Shown: in pieces, positions 34,563 through 44,852 of the stretch | How the letters are laid out: the number at the start of each line of letters is the position of its first letter | Position numbering within the stretch: position 1 is the first letter of the stretch | Assembly (NCBI GenBank): GCA_963663635.2 | Contig: CAXXMY010000015.1 | Coordinates: forward strand, 1 to 64,000 | Reading direction: 5' to 3' | DNA from: Poriferisodalis sp963663635 | GTDB lineage: Bacteria; Actinomycetota; Acidimicrobiia; Acidimicrobiales; Poriferisodalaceae | Length of the DNA stretch: 64,000 nucleotides | Translations under genes and position numbers: made by a program | Notes under the pieces: generated by a model | The model's input: only the letters and a program-made list of their open reading frames with translations | What the model was told of the DNA's origin: nothing | Database searches by the model: none

Positions 34563-35687
34563 GTGAAGTTCAGCCTGTTCATGTACTGCACGATGGGCCG
34601 CCGCTCCGAGCTCGAGGCCGGCCTTGCAGGGCTCAACAACGACTACTACCAGCGCATGCTCAGCGAGATCGCCGACATCGCCAGTTACGCCGACCGCAAC
34701 GGCTGGTACGGCTTCGGGCATCCCGAGCATCACCTGCAGATCGAGGGTTTCGAAGCCTCCAACGATCTCGGCCTGATGGCCAGCTGGATTGCACAACACA
34801 CCGAAAGGCTCCGCCCGATCGCCTGCGGCTACGTGTCGACCACGCACAACCCGCTGCGAGCCGCAGAGCAAGTGGCCACGCTCGACCATATGACCGGCGG
34901 GCGGCTGTGCTTCGGCGTCGTGCGCGGCTACCAGCACCGCTGGGTCGACCAATTCAAGGTCCGCCCAGACCTCGCCGCAGTCGGCGTGTGGAACAAGAAC
35001 ACTGATGTCGATGAGCACAACCGGCGCTTCTTCGAGGAGTTCGTCGACGTCATGCTCACCGCACTGGTGAACGAGACGTTCTCCTACGAGGGCGAGTTCT
35101 GGCGCTTCCCCAACGACAACCTGAATCCGCACACCCACACCGTGTATTCCGACTTCGGCGCGGGTGTCGACCCAGACATGACGATCCATGAGATCGGCAT
35201 CGCGCCCCGTCCGCTGCAGTCGCCCCACCCGCCGCTGTACGGCGGTTTCACCATGTCGATGACTTCGGCGGTGTTCTGGGCGCGTTACGGCGGAACGCCC
35301 ATCGTGCTCAGCGACAAGATGGACTTCTGCCGTGCACTCTGGCAGGCCTACCGCGAAGAAGCTGAACGCCACGGCGTCGAGAAGCCCCGTGGCCGCGAAT
35401 GCGCCTGGGGCGGCGTGGCCGTGTGCGCGCCCACCGATGCGCAGGCTTGGGAGCAGTTCGCGGACATGGAGTGGTTCTGGGGTCAATGGGCTGAACAGTT
35501 CGGACAGGGCATGCCGCTGCAACTCGTCGGCAGCCCCGACACGATCAGCCGCCAGATTGAACAGGCGCAGGAGTTGCTCGGCATCGACGAGGCGTTCTTC
35601 TTGATCCCCCAAGGCATCCATTCCAGCGACCAGATCATCTCGTCGCTCGAACTCATCACCGACAAGGTGATGCCTCGCTTTGCTTGA
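34563..35687 (+). CDS. Luciferase-like flavin monooxygenase
   Basis: A 374-residue bacterial-luciferase-fold (LLM) enzyme, expected to use reduced flavin and O2. Features include FGHPEHHLQIEGFEASND (~50), the TIM-barrel block STTHNPLRAAEQVATLDHMT and GGRLCFGVVRGY (~100-130), and a C-terminal AQELLGIDEAFFLIPQG. The substrate is unknown; members oxidise alkanesulfonates, long-chain alkanes or terpenes. GTG at 34563 is chosen because VKFSLFMYC begins the family fold; upstream in-frame codons are not protein-like. Probably controlled by the divergent TetR. Confidence 0.8.
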   Translation: MKFSLFMYCTMGRRSELEAGLAGLNNDYYQRMLSEIADIASYADRNGWYGFGHPEHHLQIEGFEASNDLGLMASWIAQHTERLRPIACGYVSTTHNPLRAAEQVATLDHMTGGRLCFGVVRGYQHRWVDQFKVRPDLAAVGVWNKNTDVDEHNRRFFEEFVDVMLTALVNETFSYEGEFWRFPNDNLNPHTHTVYSDFGAGVDPDMTIHEIGIAPRPLQSPHPPLYGGFTMSMTSAVFWARYGGTPIVLSDKMDFCRALWQAYREEAERHGVEKPRGRECAWGGVAVCAPTDAQAWEQFADMEWFWGQWAEQFGQGMPLQLVGSPDTISRQIEQAQELLGIDEAFFLIPQGIHSSDQIISSLELITDKVMPRFA

Positions 35688-35708
35688 GACTCCGACTGGT
35701 CTTGCGCG

Positions 35709-36077
35709 GTGATCGGTCGCATCGCACAGGAATCGGTCACCGCACACGACGGCTCTATCGCCGTGGTTCTGACACCCCGCGGTGAGCTGGACCTGTCTTC
35801 GATTGCGTCGCTCGACAGCGCGGTGCGCTCGGCGCTGACCGCCGCGGGATCCCCACCGCGACTCGTCATCGATCTCTCCGATGTCGACCTGCTGGCACCC
35901 GTCGTGCTCGGCGTGCTGCTCGACGCTCAGCGGCGTTGCCGGGGTGCAGGCGGGCGAATGTCGCTGGTGGTCACGAGCGCTGAAATCGGCGCGACGCTGG
36001 TCGAGGCGGGAATCGAGCCGCTCTTCGACGTGGCCACTGAACGGCAAGACGCCATCGGGCGTTTGTATGATGGCTGA
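35709..36077 (+). CDS. STAS-domain protein, non-canonical anti-sigma antagonist
   Basis: A 122-residue single STAS domain: AVVLTPRGELDLSSIASLDS, LVIDLSDVDLLAPVVLGVLL and GGRMSLVVTSAEIGATL. In anti-sigma-factor antagonists the second strand/helix junction is DxSG with a phosphorylated Ser. Here that place reads DLLAPVV, with no Ser, so kinase control as in SpoIIAA is not possible at the usual site. It starts with GTG 21 bases after the monooxygenase stop. The partner is unknown. Confidence 0.7.
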   Translation: MIGRIAQESVTAHDGSIAVVLTPRGELDLSSIASLDSAVRSALTAAGSPPRLVIDLSDVDLLAPVVLGVLLDAQRRCRGAGGRMSLVVTSAEIGATLVEAGIEPLFDVATERQDAIGRLYDG

Positions 36078-36154
36078 ACATCGACAAACGAGACGTCACC
36101 GGCGCTGATCGGGGGCAAGACGCCAGCGACAGCGGCCGTATCCTGTGCGCCCGT

Positions 36155-37546
36155 ATGGCCGGACCGGAGTACCTGTACCAGCGGGAGACCTTCGCAGGCG
36201 GGAACAGCCGGCTTGCCCGCTTCTTGGCGCGGCCGATCCTGAAGTTCGTCCACCGCGAGGTGGCCGGCAGCGTGCTGCTGTTGCTGGCGACCGCCGCAGC
36301 GCTCATCTGGGCGAATTCGCCCTGGAGCGACACCTATTTCGACTTCTGGCACACCCACATCGACATCTCGATTGGCAGCTTTGACCTGCACCCGCTGACG
36401 CTCGAGGAGTTCGTGAACGACGCGCTCATGGCGTTGTTCTTCTTCGTGGTCGGTCTCGAGATCAAGCGGGAGCTGGTGACGGGTTACCTGGCGAGCGTCC
36501 GTGCGGCCGCGCTGCCCGCGATTGCCGCGATCGGCGGGATGGTTGTGCCGGCGCTGCTGTACTTCATGCTGAATCCGTCCGGCGACGGGGCGTCGGGCTG
36601 GGCCATCCCGATGGCCACCGACATCGCATTCGCGGTGGGCGTGGTGGCGCTGCTGGGCTCGCGGATCCCGCCGATGCTCAAACTGTTCTTGCTGACGCTG
36701 GCCATCGTCGACGACATCGGCGCCATTGCCGTGATCGCCATCTTCTACACGAGCGACCTGAACCTCAAGTGGCTGCTGTTCGCCGTTGCGCTCTTGGTGC
36801 TCATCAGGGTGCTCACGGTGATGAAGGTGTGGGCCCTTGAGATCTACTGGGTGATCGGACTGGTCGTTTGGTACGCGATGCTCGAATCGGGCATCCATGC
36901 CACCATCGCCGGTGTCGCGCTGGGCTTGCTGACGCCGGCCAATCCGCTGCTGAACCGCGTGCACGCGCAAGACGTCGTCGACCATCTGCCCGAGCGACCG
37001 AGCATCGAGCAGGTCCACCAAGCCTCATTCCTGGTGCAGGAGTCGGTGCCGATGGTGGAGCGGCTGGAGAACATGTTCCACCCGTTCACTGCGTTCATCA
37101 TCGTGCCGCTGTTCGCGCTCGCGAACGCCGGTGTGCCGTTCTCGTCTGACACGATCGCCGAGGCGGTCAGCTCACCGGTGACGCTGGGTGTCGTACTGGG
37201 CCTCGTGGTCGGCAAGCCCATCGGCATCACGCTGTTCACCTGGGTGGCGACCCGCTTTGGCTTCGACCTGCCCGAGGGAATGAACTGGCCGCAGTTCATC
37301 GGCATGGGCTTCGCGGCGGGCATCGGCTTCACCGTGTCGATCTTCATCACGGGCTTGGCGTTCGACGGCGGCGGCATCACCGACCTCGCCAAGATCGGCA
37401 TCCTGTTCGCGTCCGCGTGCGCGGGCGTTGCAGCACTCGTGCTGCTGGCGCTGTCGGGCAAGGCAGGCGATCACCTTGACGAGACGCCGCCCGGCATGAT
37501 CAGCGACCGCAGCGTTCCGCCGGAGTCTTCAGCCGCCGATAGCTAG
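36155..37546 (+). CDS. nhaA: Na+/H+ antiporter NhaA
   Basis: A 463-residue NhaA-type electrogenic antiporter that exports Na+ for H+ and controls cytosolic pH and salt. Family marks: EFVNDALMALFFFVVGLEIK (~90), ATDIAFAVGVVALLG (~150) and LAIVDDIGAIAVIAIFYT (~180), holding the two adjacent ion-binding aspartates. The C-terminal part GKPIGITLFTWVATRFG and MGFAAGIGFTVSIFI is also typical. Around 12 membrane segments are expected. The gene is close to a membrane pyrophosphatase, another ion-motive enzyme. Confidence 0.93.
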   Translation: MAGPEYLYQRETFAGGNSRLARFLARPILKFVHREVAGSVLLLLATAAALIWANSPWSDTYFDFWHTHIDISIGSFDLHPLTLEEFVNDALMALFFFVVGLEIKRELVTGYLASVRAAALPAIAAIGGMVVPALLYFMLNPSGDGASGWAIPMATDIAFAVGVVALLGSRIPPMLKLFLLTLAIVDDIGAIAVIAIFYTSDLNLKWLLFAVALLVLIRVLTVMKVWALEIYWVIGLVVWYAMLESGIHATIAGVALGLLTPANPLLNRVHAQDVVDHLPERPSIEQVHQASFLVQESVPMVERLENMFHPFTAFIIVPLFALANAGVPFSSDTIAEAVSSPVTLGVVLGLVVGKPIGITLFTWVATRFGFDLPEGMNWPQFIGMGFAAGIGFTVSIFITGLAFDGGGITDLAKIGILFASACAGVAALVLLALSGKAGDHLDETPPGMISDRSVPPESSAADS

Positions 37547-37610
37547 CCTCGCTGCCCGTGCACCGATCCCCCTCGATGCCCCAAGCCCGACGCGACACCG
37601 TGAGGTCTCT

Positions 37611-39731
<2,121 letters not shown>

Positions 39732-39740
39732 CCGCTGTGG

Positions 39741-39768
39741 CGTCGGCCTGCAGGGTCAGGCGCCGACG
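39741..39768. terminator. Bidirectional hairpin between hppA and vapC
   Basis: CGTCGGCCTG and CAGGCGCCGACG form a stem with a two-base bulge and a short loop. It begins 9 bases after the hppA stop and overlaps the last codons of the convergent vapC. No T-run is present, so it may be a weak or Rho-assisted terminator. Confidence 0.4.
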
Positions 39769-40157
39769 ACGGCCAGTCCGATCGCTCGGGCTGCGCGAGC
39801 TTGGCGCTGGTCGAACGTCAACACGGTCGCTGAGGGACTGGCGCGACGTGCCGCAGCCAGATGGATTGCGTCAAGCGACCGGCACAGCGTTTGCTCTGCG
39901 ATGAGCGCGGCATCCTTGCAAACCGTCGCGTCGAGGCTGACGAGCGCGAAACCGTCGAGGTCGGTCTGCAGCCGACGTTGTGCCTGCAGCAACTCGTCGC
40001 CATCGAAATAGCGGCCGAAATTGCGTCTGACTTCGATCTCGGTGATGCGCGAGGTGACGAGGGCCGGATCGGAATCCATGAGTTCGAGGACAACGTCGGT
40101 TTCTGGCTCCGTGACGTAACGCTTCATGAGTGCACTCGACTCCACGTACAGCATCAA
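39756..40157 (-). CDS. vapC: VapC-like PIN-domain RNase toxin
   Basis: A 133-residue PIN-domain protein. The acidic residues expected of VapC nucleases are visible: MLYVESSALMKRYV (here Glu replaces the more common first Asp), TEIEVRR (second acidic), and SLDAIHLAAA with the third, followed by TVLTFDQRQARAA with the fourth. VapC toxins cut tRNA or rRNA. The ATG overlaps the stop of the antitoxin gene by 4 bases (ATGA), so the two are translationally coupled. Its 3' end meets the hppA terminator region. Confidence 0.85.
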   Translation of the reverse strand: MMLYVESSALMKRYVTEPETDVVLELMDSDPALVTSRITEIEVRRNFGRYFDGDELLQAQRRLQTDLDGFALVSLDATVCKDAALIAEQTLCRSLDAIHLAAARRASPSATVLTFDQRQARAARAIGLAVVGA

Positions 40158-40456
40158 TCACCGCGGTCTTCGTCAAGCATCTCCATAATGCTCGGCCCGG
40201 AAGCGGAGAGAATCGGCCGCGCCGGCCCGAGTGGCCCACGCCGCTGAGCGGGTGTGATCCAGCCCTCGGCAACGCCGCGCTCGATCCTCGCCATGTCATC
40301 GAGGACGCTTTGGCGCACAGCGGTTTGGTCCAGGCCGGTGAGCTGGGCCACGGGGCGGCCACGGTCGGTCACGACGATGCGCTCGCCGTCGGCCGCACGT
40401 CGTACGCACTCCGACAGGCGCGCCTTCAGCTCACGGATGCCAATGTCAGTGCTCAT
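40154..40456 (-). CDS. vapB: Phd/YefM-type antitoxin, partner of VapC
   Basis: A 100-residue antitoxin with the Phd/YefM DNA-binding fold at its start: IGIRELKARLSECVRRAADG, ERIVVTDRGRPVAQLTGL. The C-terminal ~40 residues would wrap around the toxin. A much longer upstream frame exists, but the ATG at 40456 matches the family N-terminus and directly abuts an operator palindrome. Known systems autorepress through the antitoxin and the toxin-antitoxin complex. Confidence 0.85.
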   Translation of the reverse strand: MSTDIGIRELKARLSECVRRAADGERIVVTDRGRPVAQLTGLDQTAVRQSVLDDMARIERGVAEGWITPAQRRGPLGPARPILSASGPSIMEMLDEDRGD

Positions 40457-40486
40457 GTAGTCACAATAGCGAGACGATGTGACTAC
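40457..40486. promoter_or_regulatory. Operator/promoter of vapBC
   Basis: Perfect 9-bp inverted repeats GTAGTCACA (40457-40465) and TGTGACTAC (40478-40486) are separated by 12 bases and end at the vapB start codon. On the minus strand CTATTG within the palindrome could be the -10, giving a leaderless transcript. The position fits autoregulation by the VapB product. Confidence 0.6.
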
Positions 40487-40525
40487 AAAAGGTCCTGTTT
40501 CGATATCTGAATCACGATCTGGCAC

Positions 40526-41761
40526 ATGCCGCCGGACTGTGGCGTAGCGTCCGCGGTCGTGCGCGAAGCAGCAGCGACACCCCGCCAAGCGGTTGATGAG
40601 ACCGCCGTGCGGCCTCGGACCGTGCTGGCGGTTCTGGTCGGTGTGCATGCCATCAACGACTTCTATGTGACGGTTCTGCCGGCGTTCCTTCCGGCATTGG
40701 CCGACGAGTTCGGCTTGAGCTACACCGACCTCGGCGTGCTGTCGTTCGCTTTCACCGTGTTGAGTGGTGTGCTGTCGCCGATTCTGGGCGGCGAGGCCGA
40801 CCGCAGGGGTCGGCGGCGGTGGATCCTGGTGTTCGGCTTTGTGATCGGCACGGTTGGGTTTCTGGGCATGGCAGCCTCGCCGAGCTTCTGGTTGATCGTC
40901 GTGTTGAGCCTGTTGTGCGGCCTCGGAGGCGCTACGTACCACCCGCAGGCCACAGCGTTCATCGTCTCGGCCTACCCCGAACAGCGTGGGCGCATGATGG
41001 GTGTCCACGGCTGGGGCGGTTCGTTCGGGCACTTCGCAGCGCCAGCAGCGGTGGTGCTCGCGGTCTCGGTCCTGAACTGGCGGCTCACGATGGTGGCGCT
41101 GGCCGTACCGATGGTGATGGCAGCTGCATTGCTGCGATGGCGACTCCGAGAGATTCCCGCCGCCCCGGCGGTGCGGCTGCGCGGCGCGTTCAGCGTGCCG
41201 CTGCTGATGCTCTCGCTGTCGTTCGGGGCAGTGGCCATGGTGGGCATGAGCTTCATCAACTTCTCGGTGAAGATGCTCGTCGATGAGGGTTGGGACACCA
41301 ACGATGCCGGCGTGATTCTGACCGTCATCCTGCTGGTCGGCGTCGTGGCGCAGCCACTGGGCGGCTGGGCTTCCGACCACCTCGGCGGCCGCACGGTGAT
41401 GATCATCGCGTCTGTCGGCACGTCGCTGTTCGTGGCGCTGTTCGCGCTGACCGGCGGAGCGCTTTCGCTCGTCGCCATCGGCGGCATCTCGTTTTGCATG
41501 TTCAGCCTGTTCCCGGTCTCGCTGGCGATGGCCAGCCGACTGGCACCGGCCACTCAGACCGGTGCGGGAATCGGCGTGGTGTTCGGCGTCTCAGGGTTGC
41601 TGACCGCCATTGCGAAACCCGCCGTGGGAGTCTTGGGCGATATCACCGGCGACATCCGGTTGGCGCTGTCGTGGCAGCTGCCGCTTGCGCTCGCAGCTGT
41701 CGTGCTCGCATCCAGCCTCGACCCGGGTGCCCGCTACGTCCCTCCTGCGCCTCCGACGTAG
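40526..41761 (+). CDS. MFS transporter, Fsr-like
   Basis: A 411-residue major facilitator with 12 expected membrane segments. Features include INDFYVTVLPAFLPALADEF (helix 1), GGEADRRGRRR (loop 2-3 MFS signature) and CGLGGATYHPQATAF (helix 4), a pattern seen in the fosmidomycin-resistance (Fsr) group of exporters. VLGDITGDIRLAL lies near the end. The substrate is not known. It is transcribed divergently from vapBC with a 69-base gap. The first ~30 residues are variable, so a later start is possible. Confidence 0.7.
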   Translation: MPPDCGVASAVVREAAATPRQAVDETAVRPRTVLAVLVGVHAINDFYVTVLPAFLPALADEFGLSYTDLGVLSFAFTVLSGVLSPILGGEADRRGRRRWILVFGFVIGTVGFLGMAASPSFWLIVVLSLLCGLGGATYHPQATAFIVSAYPEQRGRMMGVHGWGGSFGHFAAPAAVVLAVSVLNWRLTMVALAVPMVMAAALLRWRLREIPAAPAVRLRGAFSVPLLMLSLSFGAVAMVGMSFINFSVKMLVDEGWDTNDAGVILTVILLVGVVAQPLGGWASDHLGGRTVMIIASVGTSLFVALFALTGGALSLVAIGGISFCMFSLFPVSLAMASRLAPATQTGAGIGVVFGVSGLLTAIAKPAVGVLGDITGDIRLALSWQLPLALAAVVLASSLDPGARYVPPAPPT

Positions 41762-41797
41762 CGCAGCGGCCCGAACTGGCTCAGGCCCCGCTGTCGG

Positions 41798-42620
41798 CTA
41801 GCGGATCAGCGGGAGAATCGGGTCGGCATCCGGCGCGTCGGTGGCCGGTTCGGATTCGCTGTCGTCCGAATCGTTGACCTGGGTCCCGCGGCGCTTGCGC
41901 AGGCTGACGAGGGCCGCGAGCACGAGGACGATTGCCACGACGAGCCCCACGATGCCGATGTAGCCGATTCCGCCGCTGCTGGGTCCGGTTTTGGGCATAG
42001 AACTGCTCCGGGGCGCTTTGTTGGCCCGTCAAGTCGAACTCCCAACTGAACGTCGAGCCGGTCGCTGAGTCGGCGTTGTGCTCGAATGGCTCACCCGGGA
42101 GCGTCACCGAAATGACGGCCGTCGGCGGGTCCAGGCCCAGCGACAAGAGCTGCGCGGACTCATCGTCAGAAGGACCTTGGCCCATGAAGCTGGTGCTGAG
42201 CTCGAAGCGCCAGCCGTCGTCGAGCTGGGTGATCTGTGGCCCGTCTCCCGCTGCCATGACCTCGCGGAGCGTGCTGTATTGAGCGGCGCTCCACGAGAAA
42301 TCCTGCGTCGTGCTGCATTCGCTGTCGGAGTTCGCGCTCTCGAACTGCGGGACGATGCTGTCGAGATCCGACGTGTCGACCCCGGCGGTGCTGAAGTCGA
42401 TGATCGATTCGTTTGCCTCGGATTCCGCGATGAAGCTGTCGCAGGCCTGTGCTCGCGTGGTGGCCTGACCGGTTCCGACCATGAGTTCGAGCACCGGCTC
42501 GGCGAATGTGATCTTCTGCGAGAACGATCCGGATCCGTCGTCACTCACGACGAAGTCCATGTCGACCCTGACGCAACCGGTTGCGATAAACGCGAGCGCC
42601 ATGACGGCAATGGTCGGCAA
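41798..42620 (-). pseudogene. LppM-like membrane-anchored lipoprotein, one frameshift
   Basis: The N-terminal ~205 residues carry a lipobox-like signal (LAFIATGCVRVDMDF) and a beta-rich domain resembling actinobacterial LppM-type lipoproteins (VSDDGSGSFSQKITFAEPV; AVISVTLPGEPFEHNADS). After QQSAP the frame turns into arginine-rich nonsense, while the neighbouring frame gives MPKTGPSSGG and the membrane helix YIGIVGLVVAIVLVLAALVS ending at 41798. Removing one C from a run of four near 42010 restores a single protein with a C-terminal anchor. This could be a recent mutation or a sequencing error. TTG start at 42620. Confidence 0.55.
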
Positions 42621-42781
42621 GATTCGTCGACGCCGTCCGATTGAGGTGCGAAGAAGCTGAAAGAGACCGGGCGAAACCTGCCATCAAGCCCGCCGCAGCC
42701 ACGACATCTGTGCTCGAAGGACGGCGATCACCGCCGTCAGCTTCGATGCGACTACCGCAGCCGGGACGGGCTCCGGCGAGG

Positions 42782-44788
42782 TCAGACCGCAGGGGGCGGT
42801 CGGAGGCGGTCGGCGACGGCTCGGGTGAGGCGGTCGAGGATGCCGGCGAGCAGCACGATGGCGATGCCGGCCTCGAAGCCCCGGCCGACCGCGTCGCTGC
42901 GGCGCAGGGCGTTGACGGTCTCGAGCCCGAGCCCGCCGCCGCCGACAAGGCCGGCGATGACGACCATGGCGAGCACCAGCATGATGGTCTGGTTCACCGC
43001 GACCATCAGCTCGGGAGCCGCCAGCGGCAACTCGACACGCCGCAGTCGCTGCAAGCGGGTGGAGCCGAAGCTCTCCGCGGCCTCGCGTACCTCCGCTGGC
43101 ACCCGCCGCAAACCCAGGTCGGTGTAGTGGGCCGCCGCCGGGAGCGCGTACAGGACCGAGGCGATGATGCCGGGAATACGCCCCACGTGGAACAAGGTGA
43201 TGACCGGCACGAGCAGCACGAAGCTCGGGATCGTCTGCAGGAAGTCCAGCACCGGGTTGAGCAGCGACTGGAATCGGTCGTGGTGTGAGGCCGCGATGCC
43301 CAGCGGCACTCCCAGAGCCAGCGTGGCCGCCACCGCGACGATGGTCTGCGCAAGGGTGTCCATCGACAGCTCCCACATGCCCAGCACGCCGATGCCGAAC
43401 AGCGATGCGCCGATGCCGAATGCCAGTCCCGGCCCTCGCGCCATCAGGCCCCCGAGCACGCCGATGCCGATCATGGCGGGCCACGGAATGCCGGATGAGA
43501 ACAGCTCGCGCAGCGGCGTCACCAAATAGATGGTGACGAAATCGCTGAACGGCCCGGTTCCGATGCCGGTTCCCCAGATGTCGTAGAGGTTGTCGCGAGT
43601 CCAGCCCGTCACGTCGTTGATGAAGGGCGCGAAGTGCCACTCGAGCAACTCTGGGAACTCGTTGTGCCCGGCAATGCCGCCGGCCAGCGCGGCCAGCGCG
43701 GCCGCGGCTGCCAGCCAGCGGATCTGGCGCGCGTCGGTGCTCGACTTGGCGTCTTGGTCGGTGGCACCTCGCTGGCCCAGCGTCGCGATGCCGTTGGAGA
43801 ATCGATCGAGGATGATCGCCATGATGACGATGGCGATGCCAGCCTCGGAGGCCTCGCCGACGTCGATGTCTCGCATGGCACGCAAGACGTCCTGACCGAG
43901 ACCGCCCGAGCCGATGAATGCGGCGATCACCACCATGCTCATCGCCAGCATGGTCGTCTGGTTGACGCCCGCAAGGATCGCCGGCCGCGCTGCGGGGATG
44001 CGCACGAGACGCAATGTCTGCCGCTCGGTCGCGCCGAACATCTCCGACGCCTCCACCATCGTCACCTCGACGTTGCGCAGACCGATATCGGTGAGCCGCA
44101 CGACGGGCGGCAAGGCGAAGACCACAGTGGCAATCAGCGCCGGCACCCGGCCGATGCCGAACAACAGCACGAACGGGATCAAGTAGACGAAACCCGGCAT
44201 CGTCTGCATGGCGTCGAGCGTCGGGCGCAGCACGCCGGCGAACCGGTCGTTGCGCCACGCCGCGATGCCCAGCGGGATGCCACAGCACAGCGAGACGAGC
44301 ACGGCCACGCCCATCAGCGCGAGCGTGGCGAAACCCTCGTGCCACAGGTCCATCACGCCGATCAGTGCGACGCCGCAGAAACCCAGTGCCCCGGCGGCTC
44401 GGCTGCGAACACGCCACAGTCCGAGTCCTGCGAAGACGGGGTACACGTACCACGGGAACCACTCCAGAATCGCCTCGAACTGCCGGATGCCGGCGTCCGC
44501 GAGGTCTGTCACCGGATTCAGCAGCACGGAGTAGAGCCAGTGCGACGTCTGATTGTTGATGAGCCATCGCCGTGCCCGGTCGATGGGGTCGGCCAGACCG
44601 ATGTCCCAGGACTCAGGAAAGGTTCCGACCGCGGCCCCGACTCCCACCACGATCATGGCTGTGGCCACCGCCGCGATCACGATGCCCAGCAGCTTGGCGG
44701 GGCTGCGACCAGCTGTGCGGCCCAATGTCGCGGCCCTGCTGCCGAGCCCGTTCCGACCGGGCCTGGTGGCAGGATCGACCGCTGTCAT
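42782..44788 (-). CDS. ProU-type ABC permease, two permease domains fused
   Basis: A 668-residue protein in which the BPD_transp_1 permease fold occurs twice. Each half has the EAA-type loop: EASEMFGATERQTLRLVRIP (~240) and EAAESFGSTRLQRLRRVELP (~570), and each has a PLGIAA segment (~170 and ~490). It would form the membrane part of a glycine betaine/proline/choline importer as a pseudo-dimer in one chain, where most systems use a homodimer of one ProW/OpuAB domain. It is downstream of the ATPase gene by 64 bases on the same strand. Confidence 0.85.
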   Translation of the reverse strand: MTAVDPATRPGRNGLGSRAATLGRTAGRSPAKLLGIVIAAVATAMIVVGVGAAVGTFPESWDIGLADPIDRARRWLINNQTSHWLYSVLLNPVTDLADAGIRQFEAILEWFPWYVYPVFAGLGLWRVRSRAAGALGFCGVALIGVMDLWHEGFATLALMGVAVLVSLCCGIPLGIAAWRNDRFAGVLRPTLDAMQTMPGFVYLIPFVLLFGIGRVPALIATVVFALPPVVRLTDIGLRNVEVTMVEASEMFGATERQTLRLVRIPAARPAILAGVNQTTMLAMSMVVIAAFIGSGGLGQDVLRAMRDIDVGEASEAGIAIVIMAIILDRFSNGIATLGQRGATDQDAKSSTDARQIRWLAAAAALAALAGGIAGHNEFPELLEWHFAPFINDVTGWTRDNLYDIWGTGIGTGPFSDFVTIYLVTPLRELFSSGIPWPAMIGIGVLGGLMARGPGLAFGIGASLFGIGVLGMWELSMDTLAQTIVAVAATLALGVPLGIAASHHDRFQSLLNPVLDFLQTIPSFVLLVPVITLFHVGRIPGIIASVLYALPAAAHYTDLGLRRVPAEVREAAESFGSTRLQRLRRVELPLAAPELMVAVNQTIMLVLAMVVIAGLVGGGGLGLETVNALRRSDAVGRGFEAGIAIVLLAGILDRLTRAVADRLRPPPAV

Positions 44789-44852
44789 CGTAGGTTCTGC
44801 TCCAGCTCTGTGTGGGTGTGGCGGTGCTGGAGCGAGGTCGGCTGGGTTTGGG

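Noticed and set aside
34500..36047. 515-codon minus-strand frame opposite the monooxygenase and STAS genes
   Set aside because: Composition is that of a shadow frame in GC-rich DNA; the plus strand encodes a clear luciferase-like enzyme and a STAS domain.
40457..41380. Upstream extension of the vapB frame to 408 codons
   Set aside because: The extra 300 codons are His/Arg/Gln-rich and antisense to a clear MFS gene; the ATG at 40456 begins the Phd/YefM fold.
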